This document shows, piece after piece, positions 5,205 to 10,435 of a DNA stretch of 10,599 nt. Under the pieces are notes generated by a model, which ran no database searches, was not told the DNA's origin, and was given only the letters and a program-made list of their open reading frames with translations. Source of the DNA: Baffinella frigidus (lineage: Eukaryota; Cryptophyceae; Cryptomonadales; Baffinellaceae); the NCBI GenBank assembly GCA_026770585.1, contig MU647045.1:30123-40721 (forward strand). Reading direction: 5' to 3'. The position numbers and the translations under genes are program-made. Each line of letters begins with the position of its first letter. Within the stretch, counting starts at the first letter, position 1.

Positions 5205-5405
5205 TCGAGATCGCATGGGAGGATTACATAGGACGCATCTGAGAATTAGATAGGGAATTAGTTGGGCACAGGAGCATTAGATAGAGAATTAGTTAGGGCG
5301 CATAGGATAATTAGATAGAGGATTAGCTGGGACGCGTAGGAGAACTAATACGGAGGACTAAGTAAGTTAGGGGTACTGATTAGGAGGACTAAGTAAGTAA
5401 GGAAA
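5205..5405 (+). repeat. GGACGCATAGGAGAATTAGATA minisatellite
   Basis: About eight imperfect 22-bp units (GCATAGGAKAATTAGATAG-like) end in GGAGGACTAAGTAAGTTAGG units. Same family as 640-797. Confidence 0.85.
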
Positions 5406-5408
5406 ACT

Positions 5409-5453
5409 AGAGGTTGCCCCCTCGTTCCTGAGCCTTCCGTAGTTCACGTCGTC
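5409..5453 (-). pseudogene. USP Cys-box exon D, broken copy D3
   Basis: Minus strand from 5453: D-D-V-N-Y-G-R-L-R-N-E-G-A-T, and then TCT (Ser) where TGC (Cys) should stand, after which similarity ends. The acceptor AG has become AA (cggcaa|GAC), and one Gly is Arg. The copy lacks the nucleophile and both splice signals, so it is non-functional. Confidence 0.8.
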
Positions 5454-5460
5454 TTGCCGA

Positions 5461-5760
5461 TCGCATAGGAGAATTAGATAGCACGCATAGGAGAATTAGT
5501 CAGGAAGTATAGGATAATTCGTTATGACGCATAGGATAATTAGTTATGACGCATAGGAAAACTAGTTAGGACGTATAGGATAATTATTTAGGTCGCATAG
5601 GAGGATTAGATAGCACGCATTGGAGAATTAGTGACACAGACTAACTAACATAGGGGATCTCGGAGGTGGGCAACTGACTTGGGAGAAGTAATTAGGAGGA
5701 CTAACTAACTTCTGAGAAGTAATAAGAAGACCAACCAACTTTTGAGAACTAATTAGAAGA
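5461..5760 (+). repeat. GACGCATAGGATAATTAGTTAT minisatellite
   Basis: Units of the 22-bp family run to about 5640. They are followed by AAGTAATTAGGAGGACTAACTAACTT units to 5760. Confidence 0.85.
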
Positions 5761-5803
5761 CGGTTTTGTTCGGGTGGGGTTAGGTAGGGTTCAGGGTATA
5801 CGT

Positions 5804-5965
5804 CCACACAGCGGACTTCGTAGGGATTTTGAATAACCCTCTAGCGAATAGTCCCTGGCCCCTACTTTAGGCAATACCGTAGGGACATAGGGGGGTTCCT
5901 ACGGATAAGGTAACGGAAAGTCGGTGGATTATCCACCGAAAACCCCTTCGTAGCCCGCTGTGTGG
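5804..5965. mobile_element. Family B inverted-repeat element, copy 1 (162 bp)
   Basis: Ends CCACACAGCGGACTTCGTAGGG / CCCTTCGTAGCCCGCTGTGTGG, about 27 bp of imperfect TIR. A core of about 52 bp (TAGGCAATACCGTAGGGACA ... GGTAACGGAAA) is almost identical to the reverse complement of the element at 8506-8666. No target duplication is clear. Confidence 0.85.
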
Positions 5966-5980
5966 TTCGCTCTTCCCAGT

Positions 5981-6050
5981 AATATCAAAACATTTGTGAA
6001 GTAATTTTCGTTGCCAGAAAATGAAAGAAAAATTAGGGTTCCCCGGATAA
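5981..6050. mobile_element. Half of a TTATCCGGGG-ended MITE
   Basis: Matches the right half of the element at 4645-4783: AAGTAATTTTCGTTGCC, ATGAAAGAAAAATTAGGG and the terminal TTCCCCGGATAA at 6039-6050. The left half is missing; family B copy 1 ends 15 bp upstream. Confidence 0.75.
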
Positions 6051-6300
6051 GGTTGGGGGGTAGGCCTCCTCCTCATCTTCCTCCTCCTCCATCAGCCCCC
6101 TCGGGTTTCATCTCCGTAAAAGTATTGATTAATTGCCTTGAGGGCAACGGAAATCACTACACAAACGCTTTACTATTACTAGTAAGATCCAATTGTGTAG
6201 TAATTTTCGTTGCCCAAAAGCAATTGGTGATACTTTTACGGGAGATTAGGTTGGGGGGTAGGCCGCATCTTCCTCCTCCTCCTCCATCCACCCCCTCCTC
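6050..6300 (+). repeat. Duplicated TC-rich flank around a MITE
   Basis: AGGTTGGGGGGTAGGCC followed by a CTTCCTCCTCCTCC-type tract occurs at about 6050-6103 and again at 6247-6300, with the 6108-6248 element between them. This is far longer than its 4-bp target duplication, so the flank was duplicated separately. Confidence 0.75.
6108..6248. mobile_element. Family A MITE (141 bp) with GGTT target duplication
   Basis: Ends TCATCTCC / GGAGATTA. The arms AAAAGTATTGATTAATTGCC and GGCAACGGAAATCACTACAC have inverted partners. GGTT flanks at 6104-6107 and 6249-6252. Same length as the 3866-4006 element. Confidence 0.85.
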
Positions 6301-6334
6301 CTCTCCCCCTTCTGATCACGCCAGCTCGTTCGTT

Positions 6335-6400
6335 AGGACGCGTAGGAGAATCAGATAGCACGCATAGGAGAATTAGTGAGGACTCATAGGAGAAATAGAT
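6335..6400 (+). repeat. Short GGACGCGTAGGAGAATCAGATA minisatellite
   Basis: Three units of the dispersed 22-bp family lie immediately before the C-strand telomere-like array. Confidence 0.8.
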
Positions 6401-6401
6401 A

Positions 6402-6606
6402 GCCTAAACCCTAAACCTTAAACCCTAAACCCTGAAACCCTAAACCCTGAACCGTAAACCGTAAACCCTGAACCGTAAACCCTGAACCGCAAACCGTAAA
6501 CCCTGAACCGTAAACCCTGAAACCTAAAACCCTGAACCGTAAACCGTAAACCCTGAGCCGTAAACCCTGAACCGTATACCCAAAACCCTGAACCCTGAAC
6601 CCTAAC
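6402..6606 (-). repeat. C-strand telomere-like array (CCCTAAA/CCCTGAACCGTAAA)
   Basis: CCCTAAA and CCCTGAACCGTAAA-type units with the G-rich strand on minus, opposite to the arrays at both window edges. The reading frame through it on the minus strand is only repeat read-through. Confidence 0.9.
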
Positions 6607-6608
6607 CA

Positions 6609-6958
6609 CTCAAAAGGCTACGGTGAACTAACCTCCCCGGATATCCGGGGGGTACGTGACCACTCCCGGTAGAGCGTTTGCGGTAATTGTTGTCCGTTTT
6701 GAACGTACGGTTTCCCGGTTTTCCGGTTTTGAAAAGGGACTTATAGGACGTGACAAGGATTTTAAACGGTACCAAGAGGCGCAATTCTGGTACTATTTAA
6801 AATCCTTGCCACGTCCTAAAAGTCCCTTTCATAACCGGAAAACCGGGAAACCGTACGTCCAAAATGGACAACAATTACCGCAAACGCTCTACAGCTACCA
6901 CTCCCGGTACAGAAAGGATCCTAAATTTAGCATTTCACGTTCCCTGTAGCCTTCTGAG
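6609..6958. mobile_element. Long inverted-repeat element (about 350 bp)
   Basis: Arms of roughly 110-130 bp: 6661-6776 is nearly the reverse complement of 6788-6903 (for example AGAGCGTTTGCGGTAATTG and TACGGTTTCCCGGTTTTCCG). The loop is only about 13 bp (GAGGCGCAATT region). Weaker outer ends CTCARAAGGCTAC lie at 6609 and 6958. The left outer part contains a perfect palindrome CCCCGGATATCCGGGG (6635-6650). No protein is encoded; reading frames across it are hairpin artefacts. Confidence 0.85.
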
Positions 6959-7166
6959 GGGCCCTCCCACGCCAGACTGCTGAAGGAGGTAGCTCCCTTT
7001 GGGAACGCCAATTTTGGCGTTCAACTATGCCACAAGTAAACAATTCCTCTTAGTCCTTGCGGGGAATTGCCTTTTGGCGACCCCTTCCAAGAATCTGGCG
7101 TAGCAGGTGTGTCAAGAGACTGACGTGCCTACCAACAATAATCCGCAAAAACTCGGTGTTGGACGG
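6959..7166. other. Unassigned sequence with a short hairpin
   Basis: No gene or repeat is recognised, apart from AACGCCAATTTTGGCGTT at 7004-7021 (8-bp arms, 2-bp loop). Confidence 0.5.
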
Positions 7167-7170
7167 ATGT

Positions 7171-7335
7171 TAATAGGGTAATGGACCAAAAATGGGGTAG
7201 TCAGGCCTACGGGATTGCCTAGGACCTCCTACTGTAGGCCAAAATCCTAGGATTTTTTGGTCATAGGAGCCCTACGGCCTACGGTAGGCAATTCCGTAGG
7301 CCTAACTACCCCATTTTTCGTCCATTGTCCTATGA
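7171..7335. mobile_element. Inverted-repeat element (165 bp) with ATGT target duplication
   Basis: The TIR of about 50 bp begins TAATAGGGTAATGGACCAAA on the left and TCATAGGACAATGGACGAAA on the right (reverse complement). It includes AAAATGGGGTAGT and AGGCCTACGG. ATGT flanks at 7167-7170 and 7336-7339. The motif TAGGCAATxCCGTAGG is shared with family B, suggesting relatedness. Confidence 0.85.
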
Positions 7336-7404
7336 ATGTGCGCCTCTGCCTCCGGGAAAGCCATCCAGGACTGAACGGTTCCGTAACGAGAGTGGCCCTC
7401 GGAC

Positions 7405-7461
7405 CTGGAGGATGATCTGCTGCTCGGGCTCCTCCTGGTGCACCAGCTCCCGCCGTTCCGC
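7405..7461 (-). CDS. Exon E, complete copy E1 (charged helix before the Cys box)
   Basis: This is a 57-bp exon on the minus strand, 19 codons in phase 0-0. The acceptor tatgagcag|G precedes 7461 and the donor CTCCAG|GTCCGA follows 7405. It encodes AERRELVHQEEPEQQIILQ, a Glu/Gln/Arg-rich stretch typical of a coiled coil or linker rather than a recognisable domain. It lies upstream of exon D in the same strand and phase. It is therefore probably the segment directly before D-D-V-N-Y-G-G-L-R-N in the USP protein. This is inference from position, phase and splice signals; the sequence itself is not diagnostic. Confidence 0.55.
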
Positions 7462-7471
7462 CTGCTCATAC

Positions 7472-7667
7472 GAGGATGAATTAAGCGGACTAACTAACGA
7501 GTAGGAAATCATTAGAGGACTAACTAGTTAATTGCGATCAATTAGGAGGACTAACTAATTATTTAATTGCGATCAATTAGGAGGACTAACTAAGTAATTT
7601 TTAGGAGAATTAATTACGAGGACTAACTAACTATAGAAAACAATTACGAGGACTAAGTAGAGTCAAT
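7472..7667 (+). repeat. ATTAGGAGGACTAACTAA minisatellite
   Basis: Units such as GCGATCAATTAGGAGGACTA occur at least twice in tandem (from about 7536 and 7570). They are followed by TTACGAGGACTAACTAACTA units. Confidence 0.85.
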
Positions 7668-7715
7668 GATCTGCTGCTCGGGCTCCTCCTGGTGGACCAG
7701 CTCCCGCCGTTCCGC
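7668..7715 (-). pseudogene. Exon E copy E2
   Basis: Minus strand: acceptor tgatcag|G, A-E-R-R-E-L-V-H-Q-E-E-P-E-Q-Q-I, then minisatellite. The frame is open but the end of the exon (I-L-Q plus donor) is missing. Confidence 0.6.
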
Positions 7716-7724
7716 CTGATCACA

Positions 7725-7920
7725 GGGGAACTAATTAGTTAGGACGCATAGGAGAATTAGATAGGACGCATAGGAGAATTAGATAGCACGGATAGGAGAA
7801 TTAGATAGGACGCATAGGAAAACTAATTAAGATTAATTAGGAGGACTAACTAATTGTTAGGAGAATCAATTGCGAGGACTAACTAACTATAGGAAATAAT
7901 TACGAGGACTAAGTAGAGGC
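7725..7920 (+). repeat. TAGGACGCATAGGAGAATTAGA minisatellite
   Basis: Four clear 22-bp units occupy about 7738-7830. GGAGGACTAACTAATTG and ACGAGGACTAACTAACTA units follow to 7920. Confidence 0.9.
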
Positions 7921-7923
7921 AAT

Positions 7924-7971
7924 GATCTGCTGCTCGAGCTCCTCCTGGTGCACCAGCTCCCGCCGTTCCGC
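7924..7971 (-). pseudogene. Exon E copy E3
   Basis: Minus strand: acceptor tatgagcag|G, A-E-R-R-E-L-V-H-Q-E-E-L-E-Q-Q-I; one Pro to Leu change from E1. The donor end is lost. The upstream flank is shared with E1. Confidence 0.6.
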
Positions 7972-7981
7972 CTGCTCATAC

Positions 7982-8097
7982 CAGGATGAATTAGGAGTCG
8001 TCGGAGGATTAATTAGGAGGACTAACTTACAAATAGGAGAACTAATTACGAGGACTAACTAACTGTTAGGAAAACTAATAACGAGGACTAACTAACG
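7982..8097 (+). repeat. ACGAGGACTAACTAACTGTTAGGA minisatellite
   Basis: Imperfect AATTAGGAGGACTAACTTAC and ACGAGGACTAACTAAC units between exon copies E3 and E4. Confidence 0.8.
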
Positions 8098-8098
8098 T

Positions 8099-8130
8099 AT
8101 CTGCTGCTCTACCAGCTCCAGCCATTCCGC
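8099..8130 (-). pseudogene. Exon E copy E4 with an in-frame deletion
   Basis: Minus strand: acceptor tgcgcag|G, A-E-W-L-E-L-V-E-Q-Q-I. Six codons (H-Q-E-E-P-E) are missing in frame relative to E1, and R-R is W-L. Its upstream flank TTTTGGGCGT is shared with E5. Confidence 0.55.
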
Positions 8131-8140
8131 CTGCGCATAC

Positions 8141-8290
8141 GCCCAAAACGAGTTAGTTAGCGCAACTCATTCAGTTAGTGCTCGTAATTGCTTCTCCTAA
8201 ATATTTAGTTAGTCCTGGTAACCATTTTACCTAACAGTTAGTTAGTCCTTCTAATTAGTTATCCCAATAAATCGTTAGTCCTCGTAATTA
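8141..8290 (-). repeat. Inverted minisatellite (TTAGTTAGTCCTCGTAATTA)
   Basis: Units reading TTAGTTAGTCCTxxTAATTAGTTxTCC are the reverse complement of the surrounding GAGGACTAACTAA arrays, so this block is flipped. Confidence 0.8.
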
Positions 8291-8300
8291 GCTCGGTCTC

Positions 8301-8324
8301 CTCTACCAGCTCCCGCCGTTGCGC
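8301..8324 (-). pseudogene. Exon E copy E5, truncated
   Basis: Minus strand: acceptor gtgagcag|G, A-Q-R-R-E-L-V-E, then similarity ends. It keeps the acceptor but less than half of the exon. Confidence 0.5.
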
Positions 8325-8339
8325 CTGCTCACACGCCCA

Positions 8340-8500
8340 AAACGAGTTACTTAGGACGAATAGGAGAATTAGATAGCACGCATATGAGGAATAATTCGGA
8401 GGGATAATTGTTTATTAGGAGAACTAATTACGAGGACTAAGTGATACATAGAAAATAATTAGGAGGTATATCAGTTAGTCCTCGGAAATAGTTCTCCTAA
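8340..8500 (+). repeat. Mixed-orientation minisatellite
   Basis: GGACGAATAGGAGAATTAGATA and GGAGAACTAATTACGAGGAC units, then reversed TCAGTTAGTCCTCGGAAATA near 8471-8490. Confidence 0.8.
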
Positions 8501-8505
8501 CTAGT

Positions 8506-8666
8506 CACCGCGGGCTACGAAGGGATTTTCTGCCAGATTATGTCCTAGTTTCCGTTACCTTATCCGTAGGAACCCCCCTATGTCCCTACGGTATTGCCTA
8601 CCAGAGGGTCTATGGATTATCCACTCATGGGTTATTCAAAAAAAACCTTTGTAGTCCGCTGTGTGG
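8506..8666. mobile_element. Family B inverted-repeat element, copy 2
   Basis: The reverse complement of this element aligns with 5804-5965, most strongly over GTTACCTTATCCGTAGGAAC ... GGTATTGCCTA. The right end ACCTTTGTAGTCCGCTGTGTGG is intact; the left end (CACCGCGGGCTACGAAGGG) has lost a few bases. It is in opposite orientation to copy 1. Confidence 0.85.
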
Positions 8667-8958
8667 CTGTCCGCTATGCTAATCATCTGCGCTAGATCTG
8701 ATCGAGAGTTTGATCCGAACCTGACTAGCCCCCCCCCCCCCACGGCTTGAACGCGCTACAACTCGATTGTAAACACGGAACCGCGGAACAAGTTTAAAAC
8801 GTCTTGTAATTGTTATAATTTTTTTATCAACCGTGTAAAGTGGCGGGTTCAACCACTCGAGAATGCTAGAGGAGTCTTTTTGCATGTAGGGTTGTAAAAC
8901 TTTGTACCAGGATAGGGCATTCCAACCTCGTGCCTGGCCTAATTTGGCATGGAAGGGC
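8667..8958. other. Unassigned sequence with a C13 run
   Basis: No gene is seen. There is a homopolymer run of about 13 C (8729-8741) and a T-run near 8819-8825. GAATGCTAGAGGAGTCT at 8861-8877 has an inverted partner at 9009-9025. Confidence 0.5.
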
Positions 8959-9053
8959 TCCAAAGGCAATGAAAGTTACTACGCAAAGGCTACATCTCGG
9001 TTCTAAATAGACCCCTCTAGCATTCTTGTGTGGGAGGGGCGTTGCCTTCTGGA
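8959..9053. mobile_element. Diverged family A-like element
   Basis: The left TCCAAAGGCAATGAAAGTTAC with TACGCAA resembles GGCAACGAAAATTACTACACAA of family A. The right end TTGTGTGGGAGGGGCGTTGC with CTTCTGGA is its imperfect inverse. No target duplication is visible. Confidence 0.55.
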
Positions 9054-9097
9054 ACAATCCTCCAAACATCGACTTTTCCCTTCGCTGGGTTTCCCTG

Positions 9098-9168
9098 CCG
9101 AAAGTGGAGCATACGCTGGTAAGTCAACTTCCGAAAGTGGAGCATACGCTCGGTAAGTCAATCAACTT
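9098..9168 (+). repeat. 33-bp tandem duplication
   Basis: CCGAAAGTGGAGCATACGCT followed by GGTAAGTCAACTT at 9098-9130 is repeated at 9131-9168 with small insertions. Confidence 0.9.
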
Positions 9169-9384
9169 CCTTCTCAGATCGGTCCATTTATGTGCGTGGT
9201 ACTAATTACCAACTGCTCCGTACAAAGACATCTTATTAACCGACATTTCGGCCAGAACGTTGTGTACCACGCCGCTATTAGGGTTTTACCAGCTAGGAAG
9301 GTAGATATAAGGCAACCGGGAAAAGGGAAGTCAAACTCCCATGGCGCGAGGCCGGTCCACTACAATCATCTGAAAATCATCTGA
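9157..9384 (+). pseudogene. Possible Ty3/gypsy integrase C-terminal remnant
   Basis: The plus-strand frame after the stop at 9154-9156 begins V-N-Q-L-P-S-Q-I-G-P-F and continues through N-V-V-Y-H to G-K-G-K-S and ARPVHYNHLKII before a stop at 9382-9384. Ty3/gypsy integrases end with a G-P-[FY] motif, a V-x-Y-R strand and V-H-x-N-R-L-K-P. The three landmarks are here in order, but with a wider first gap and no other pol motifs nearby. It may be a decayed scrap or chance. No LTRs are seen. Confidence 0.3.
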
Positions 9385-9416
9385 TCATCCGAGGCCGGTC
9401 CACTAAGATCATCTGA
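9348..9416 (+). repeat. 26-bp direct repeat GAGGCCGGTCCACTA
   Basis: GAGGCCGGTCCACTA followed by a variable pair and ATCATCTGA at 9348-9373 and 9391-9416, two differences. Confidence 0.85.
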
Positions 9417-9460
9417 TCCATGATGAGGTGGATCCGGACCAGTTGGTCGTCAATAAAGAA

Positions 9461-9476
9461 CTCTCTCTCTCTCTCT
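9461..9476 (+). repeat. (CT)8 microsatellite
   Basis: Eight CT dinucleotides in a row. Confidence 0.9.
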
Positions 9477-9689
9477 GTTTTGTTTACCAGGGTGATTTGC
9501 ACCGCGATCCTAAGTTTTGAATCAGCTTTCGTGTGAGATCTGTGTCTAAAGCCTGAAAGCAAAAGCTTTATCGGCCAGGGGCCATAAATCAGAAGCTTGC
9601 CGAATGTACACCAAAGGGAAGACGACCTACCACTCCGTGGACTACGAAGGTTTCGGGGGCCCTAGATTTAGCGGCAACGTGTTTCTTCG
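9477..9689. other. Unassigned sequence
   Basis: No repeat or coding similarity was recognised on either strand. It is the longest stretch in the right third without an evident repeat. Confidence 0.4.
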
Positions 9690-9728
9690 GGTTTCGGGTT
9701 TGGGGTTTAGGGTGTAGGGTCAGGATGC

Positions 9729-9770
9729 CTGTTTTCCTCCTCGGGTGTATTCGCGAGAGTTTTCATTGTG
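9729..9770 (-). pseudogene. Exon H, truncated copy H1
   Basis: Minus strand: N-T-M-K-T-L-A-N-T-P-E-E-E-N, followed by ag|GCATCC. It matches H2 over T-L-A-x-T-P-E-E-E-N, while upstream it dissolves into telomere-like sequence with no acceptor. Confidence 0.45.
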
Positions 9771-9877
9771 TTTGGGGTTCAGGGTTTAGGGTTTAGGGTT
9801 CAGGGTTGCGGGTGTAGGGTGTAGGGTTTATGGTTTAGGATATTGGGTTTAAGATTCAGGGTGTAGGGTGAGGTTGC

Positions 9878-9933
9878 CTGTTTTCCTCCTCGGGAGTCTT
9901 CGCGAGGGTCTTCTTCGCGTTGCGCAGTGACAC
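9878..9933 (-). CDS. Exon H, copy H2 (possible TPR C-terminal segment)
   Basis: Minus strand from 9933: the acceptor cgccag|G, then VSLRNAKKTLAKTPEEEN, and the apparent donor ag|GCAACC. The GC donor is conserved in H1 (GCATCC), and GC-AG introns occur in some protists. Joined in phase after exon I it continues N-K-E-A-K into V-S-L-R-N-A-K-K, which resembles the end of a tetratricopeptide array as in co-chaperone or FKBP-type proteins. It leaves in phase 2, which does not fit exon E directly. Either an exon is missing between them or H and I belong to another gene. The evidence is short motifs and splice signals only. Confidence 0.45.
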
Positions 9934-10396
9934 CTGGCGTAGGGGTTCGGGTTTAGGGTTTGGGGTTCGGGGTTCAAGGTTCAGGGTTCGGTGTTTGGGG
10001 TATAGGGTTTGGGGGTTAGGGTTTAGGGTTTGGGTGGTAGAATTTTTAGGGGGTTGGGTTCATGGTTTGGGGTTTAGGGTTTAGGGTTTGGGGGTTTGGG
10101 GGTTAGGGTGTAGGGTGTAGGGTTTAGGGTTCACGGGTTTAGGATTTGGGGATTTGGTTGGGGTGTAGAGGGCAGTGTTTAAGGTCTACAGTTTCGGGTT
10201 TCAGATCGAGGGATTGGGGGTTTAGGTGTGTAGGGTTTAGGGTTTTGGGGTTTAGAGTTCAGGGTTTAGGGTTAGGGTTTTGGGTTTAGGGTTTAGGGTT
10301 TAGGGTTCAGGGTTCAGGGCTTAGAGTTTAAGGTTTTGGGTTTAGGGTTTAAAGTGTAGGGTTTAGGGTTGAGGTTTTAGGGTTTGGGGAGGAAAC

Positions 10397-10432
10397 CTTG
10401 GCCTCCTTGTTGCTCGGGTTGATCTCGAGGAC
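10397..10432 (-). CDS. Microexon I, TPR-like (VLEINPSNKEAK)
   Basis: This is a 36-bp block on the minus strand embedded in telomere-like repeat. The acceptor cccgaaatcag|G precedes 10432 and the donor AAG|GTTTCC follows 10397. It encodes VLEINPSNKEAK, which fits the common TPR helix-B ending (A-L-x-[IL]-[DN]-P-x-N-x-E-A). The phase is 0-0 and joins exon H. The GC-rich non-repeat character within a TTTAGGG array is itself notable. Twelve codons cannot prove a family, so the call is tentative. Confidence 0.45.
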
Positions 10433-10435
10433 CTG

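Larger units (their letters stand above)
7414..8324 (-). repeat. Higher-order repeat: exon E copies spaced by minisatellite
   Basis: Exon E blocks lie at 7414-7471, 7668-7724, 7924-7981, 8099-8140 and about 8299-8340. The first three are spaced 254 and 256 bp apart. The spacers are AT-rich ATTAGGAGGACTAACTAA and TAGGACGCATAGGAGAATTAGA units. The GC-rich exon blocks contrast sharply with the spacers. Confidence 0.85.
9690..10390 (+). repeat. Long degenerate TTTAGGG telomere-like array
   Basis: TTTAGGG, TTCAGGG, TGTAGGG and TTTGGGG units with frequent indels, G-rich strand on plus. It is interrupted by the two coding-like H blocks at 9729-9770 and 9878-9933. Confidence 0.9.
125..10432 (-). pseudogene. 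Exploded USP-family deubiquitinase locus with multiplied exons (N-terminal catalytic part)
   Basis: This entry groups the minus-strand exons described individually below. Ubiquitin-specific proteases remove ubiquitin using a Cys/His/Asp centre. The window supplies the Cys box (exon D), the following helix and LALQR region (U), the S-x-T-Q-L-I-A-S-F-G segment (C) and the W-D-x-x-D-x-x-x-Q-Q-D-V-x-E-L segment (F). These are in the correct family order from right to left. Best copies join in phase: E, D and U end in phase 0, C ends after two bases of a Gly codon, and F starts with the third base plus a Trp codon. Every exon has extra local copies, many truncated. The His box is absent, so the window holds at most the first third of the domain. 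It could be a live gene with giant introns or a pseudogene; I cannot tell. The limits are those of F4 and I, and I and H are only tentatively part of it. Confidence 0.7.

Noticed and set aside
6656-6949. 97-codon frame and its minus-strand counterpart
   Set aside because: They span a long hairpin, so both strands give similar artefactual translations.
442-8500. CRISPR-like spaced repeats
   Set aside because: The repeats are tandem or irregularly spaced minisatellites with no unique spacers of constant length, and the genome is eukaryotic.
8843-8860. GGGTTCAACC resembling a tRNA B box
   Set aside because: No pairing T-stem, anticodon arm or acceptor stem could be drawn around it.
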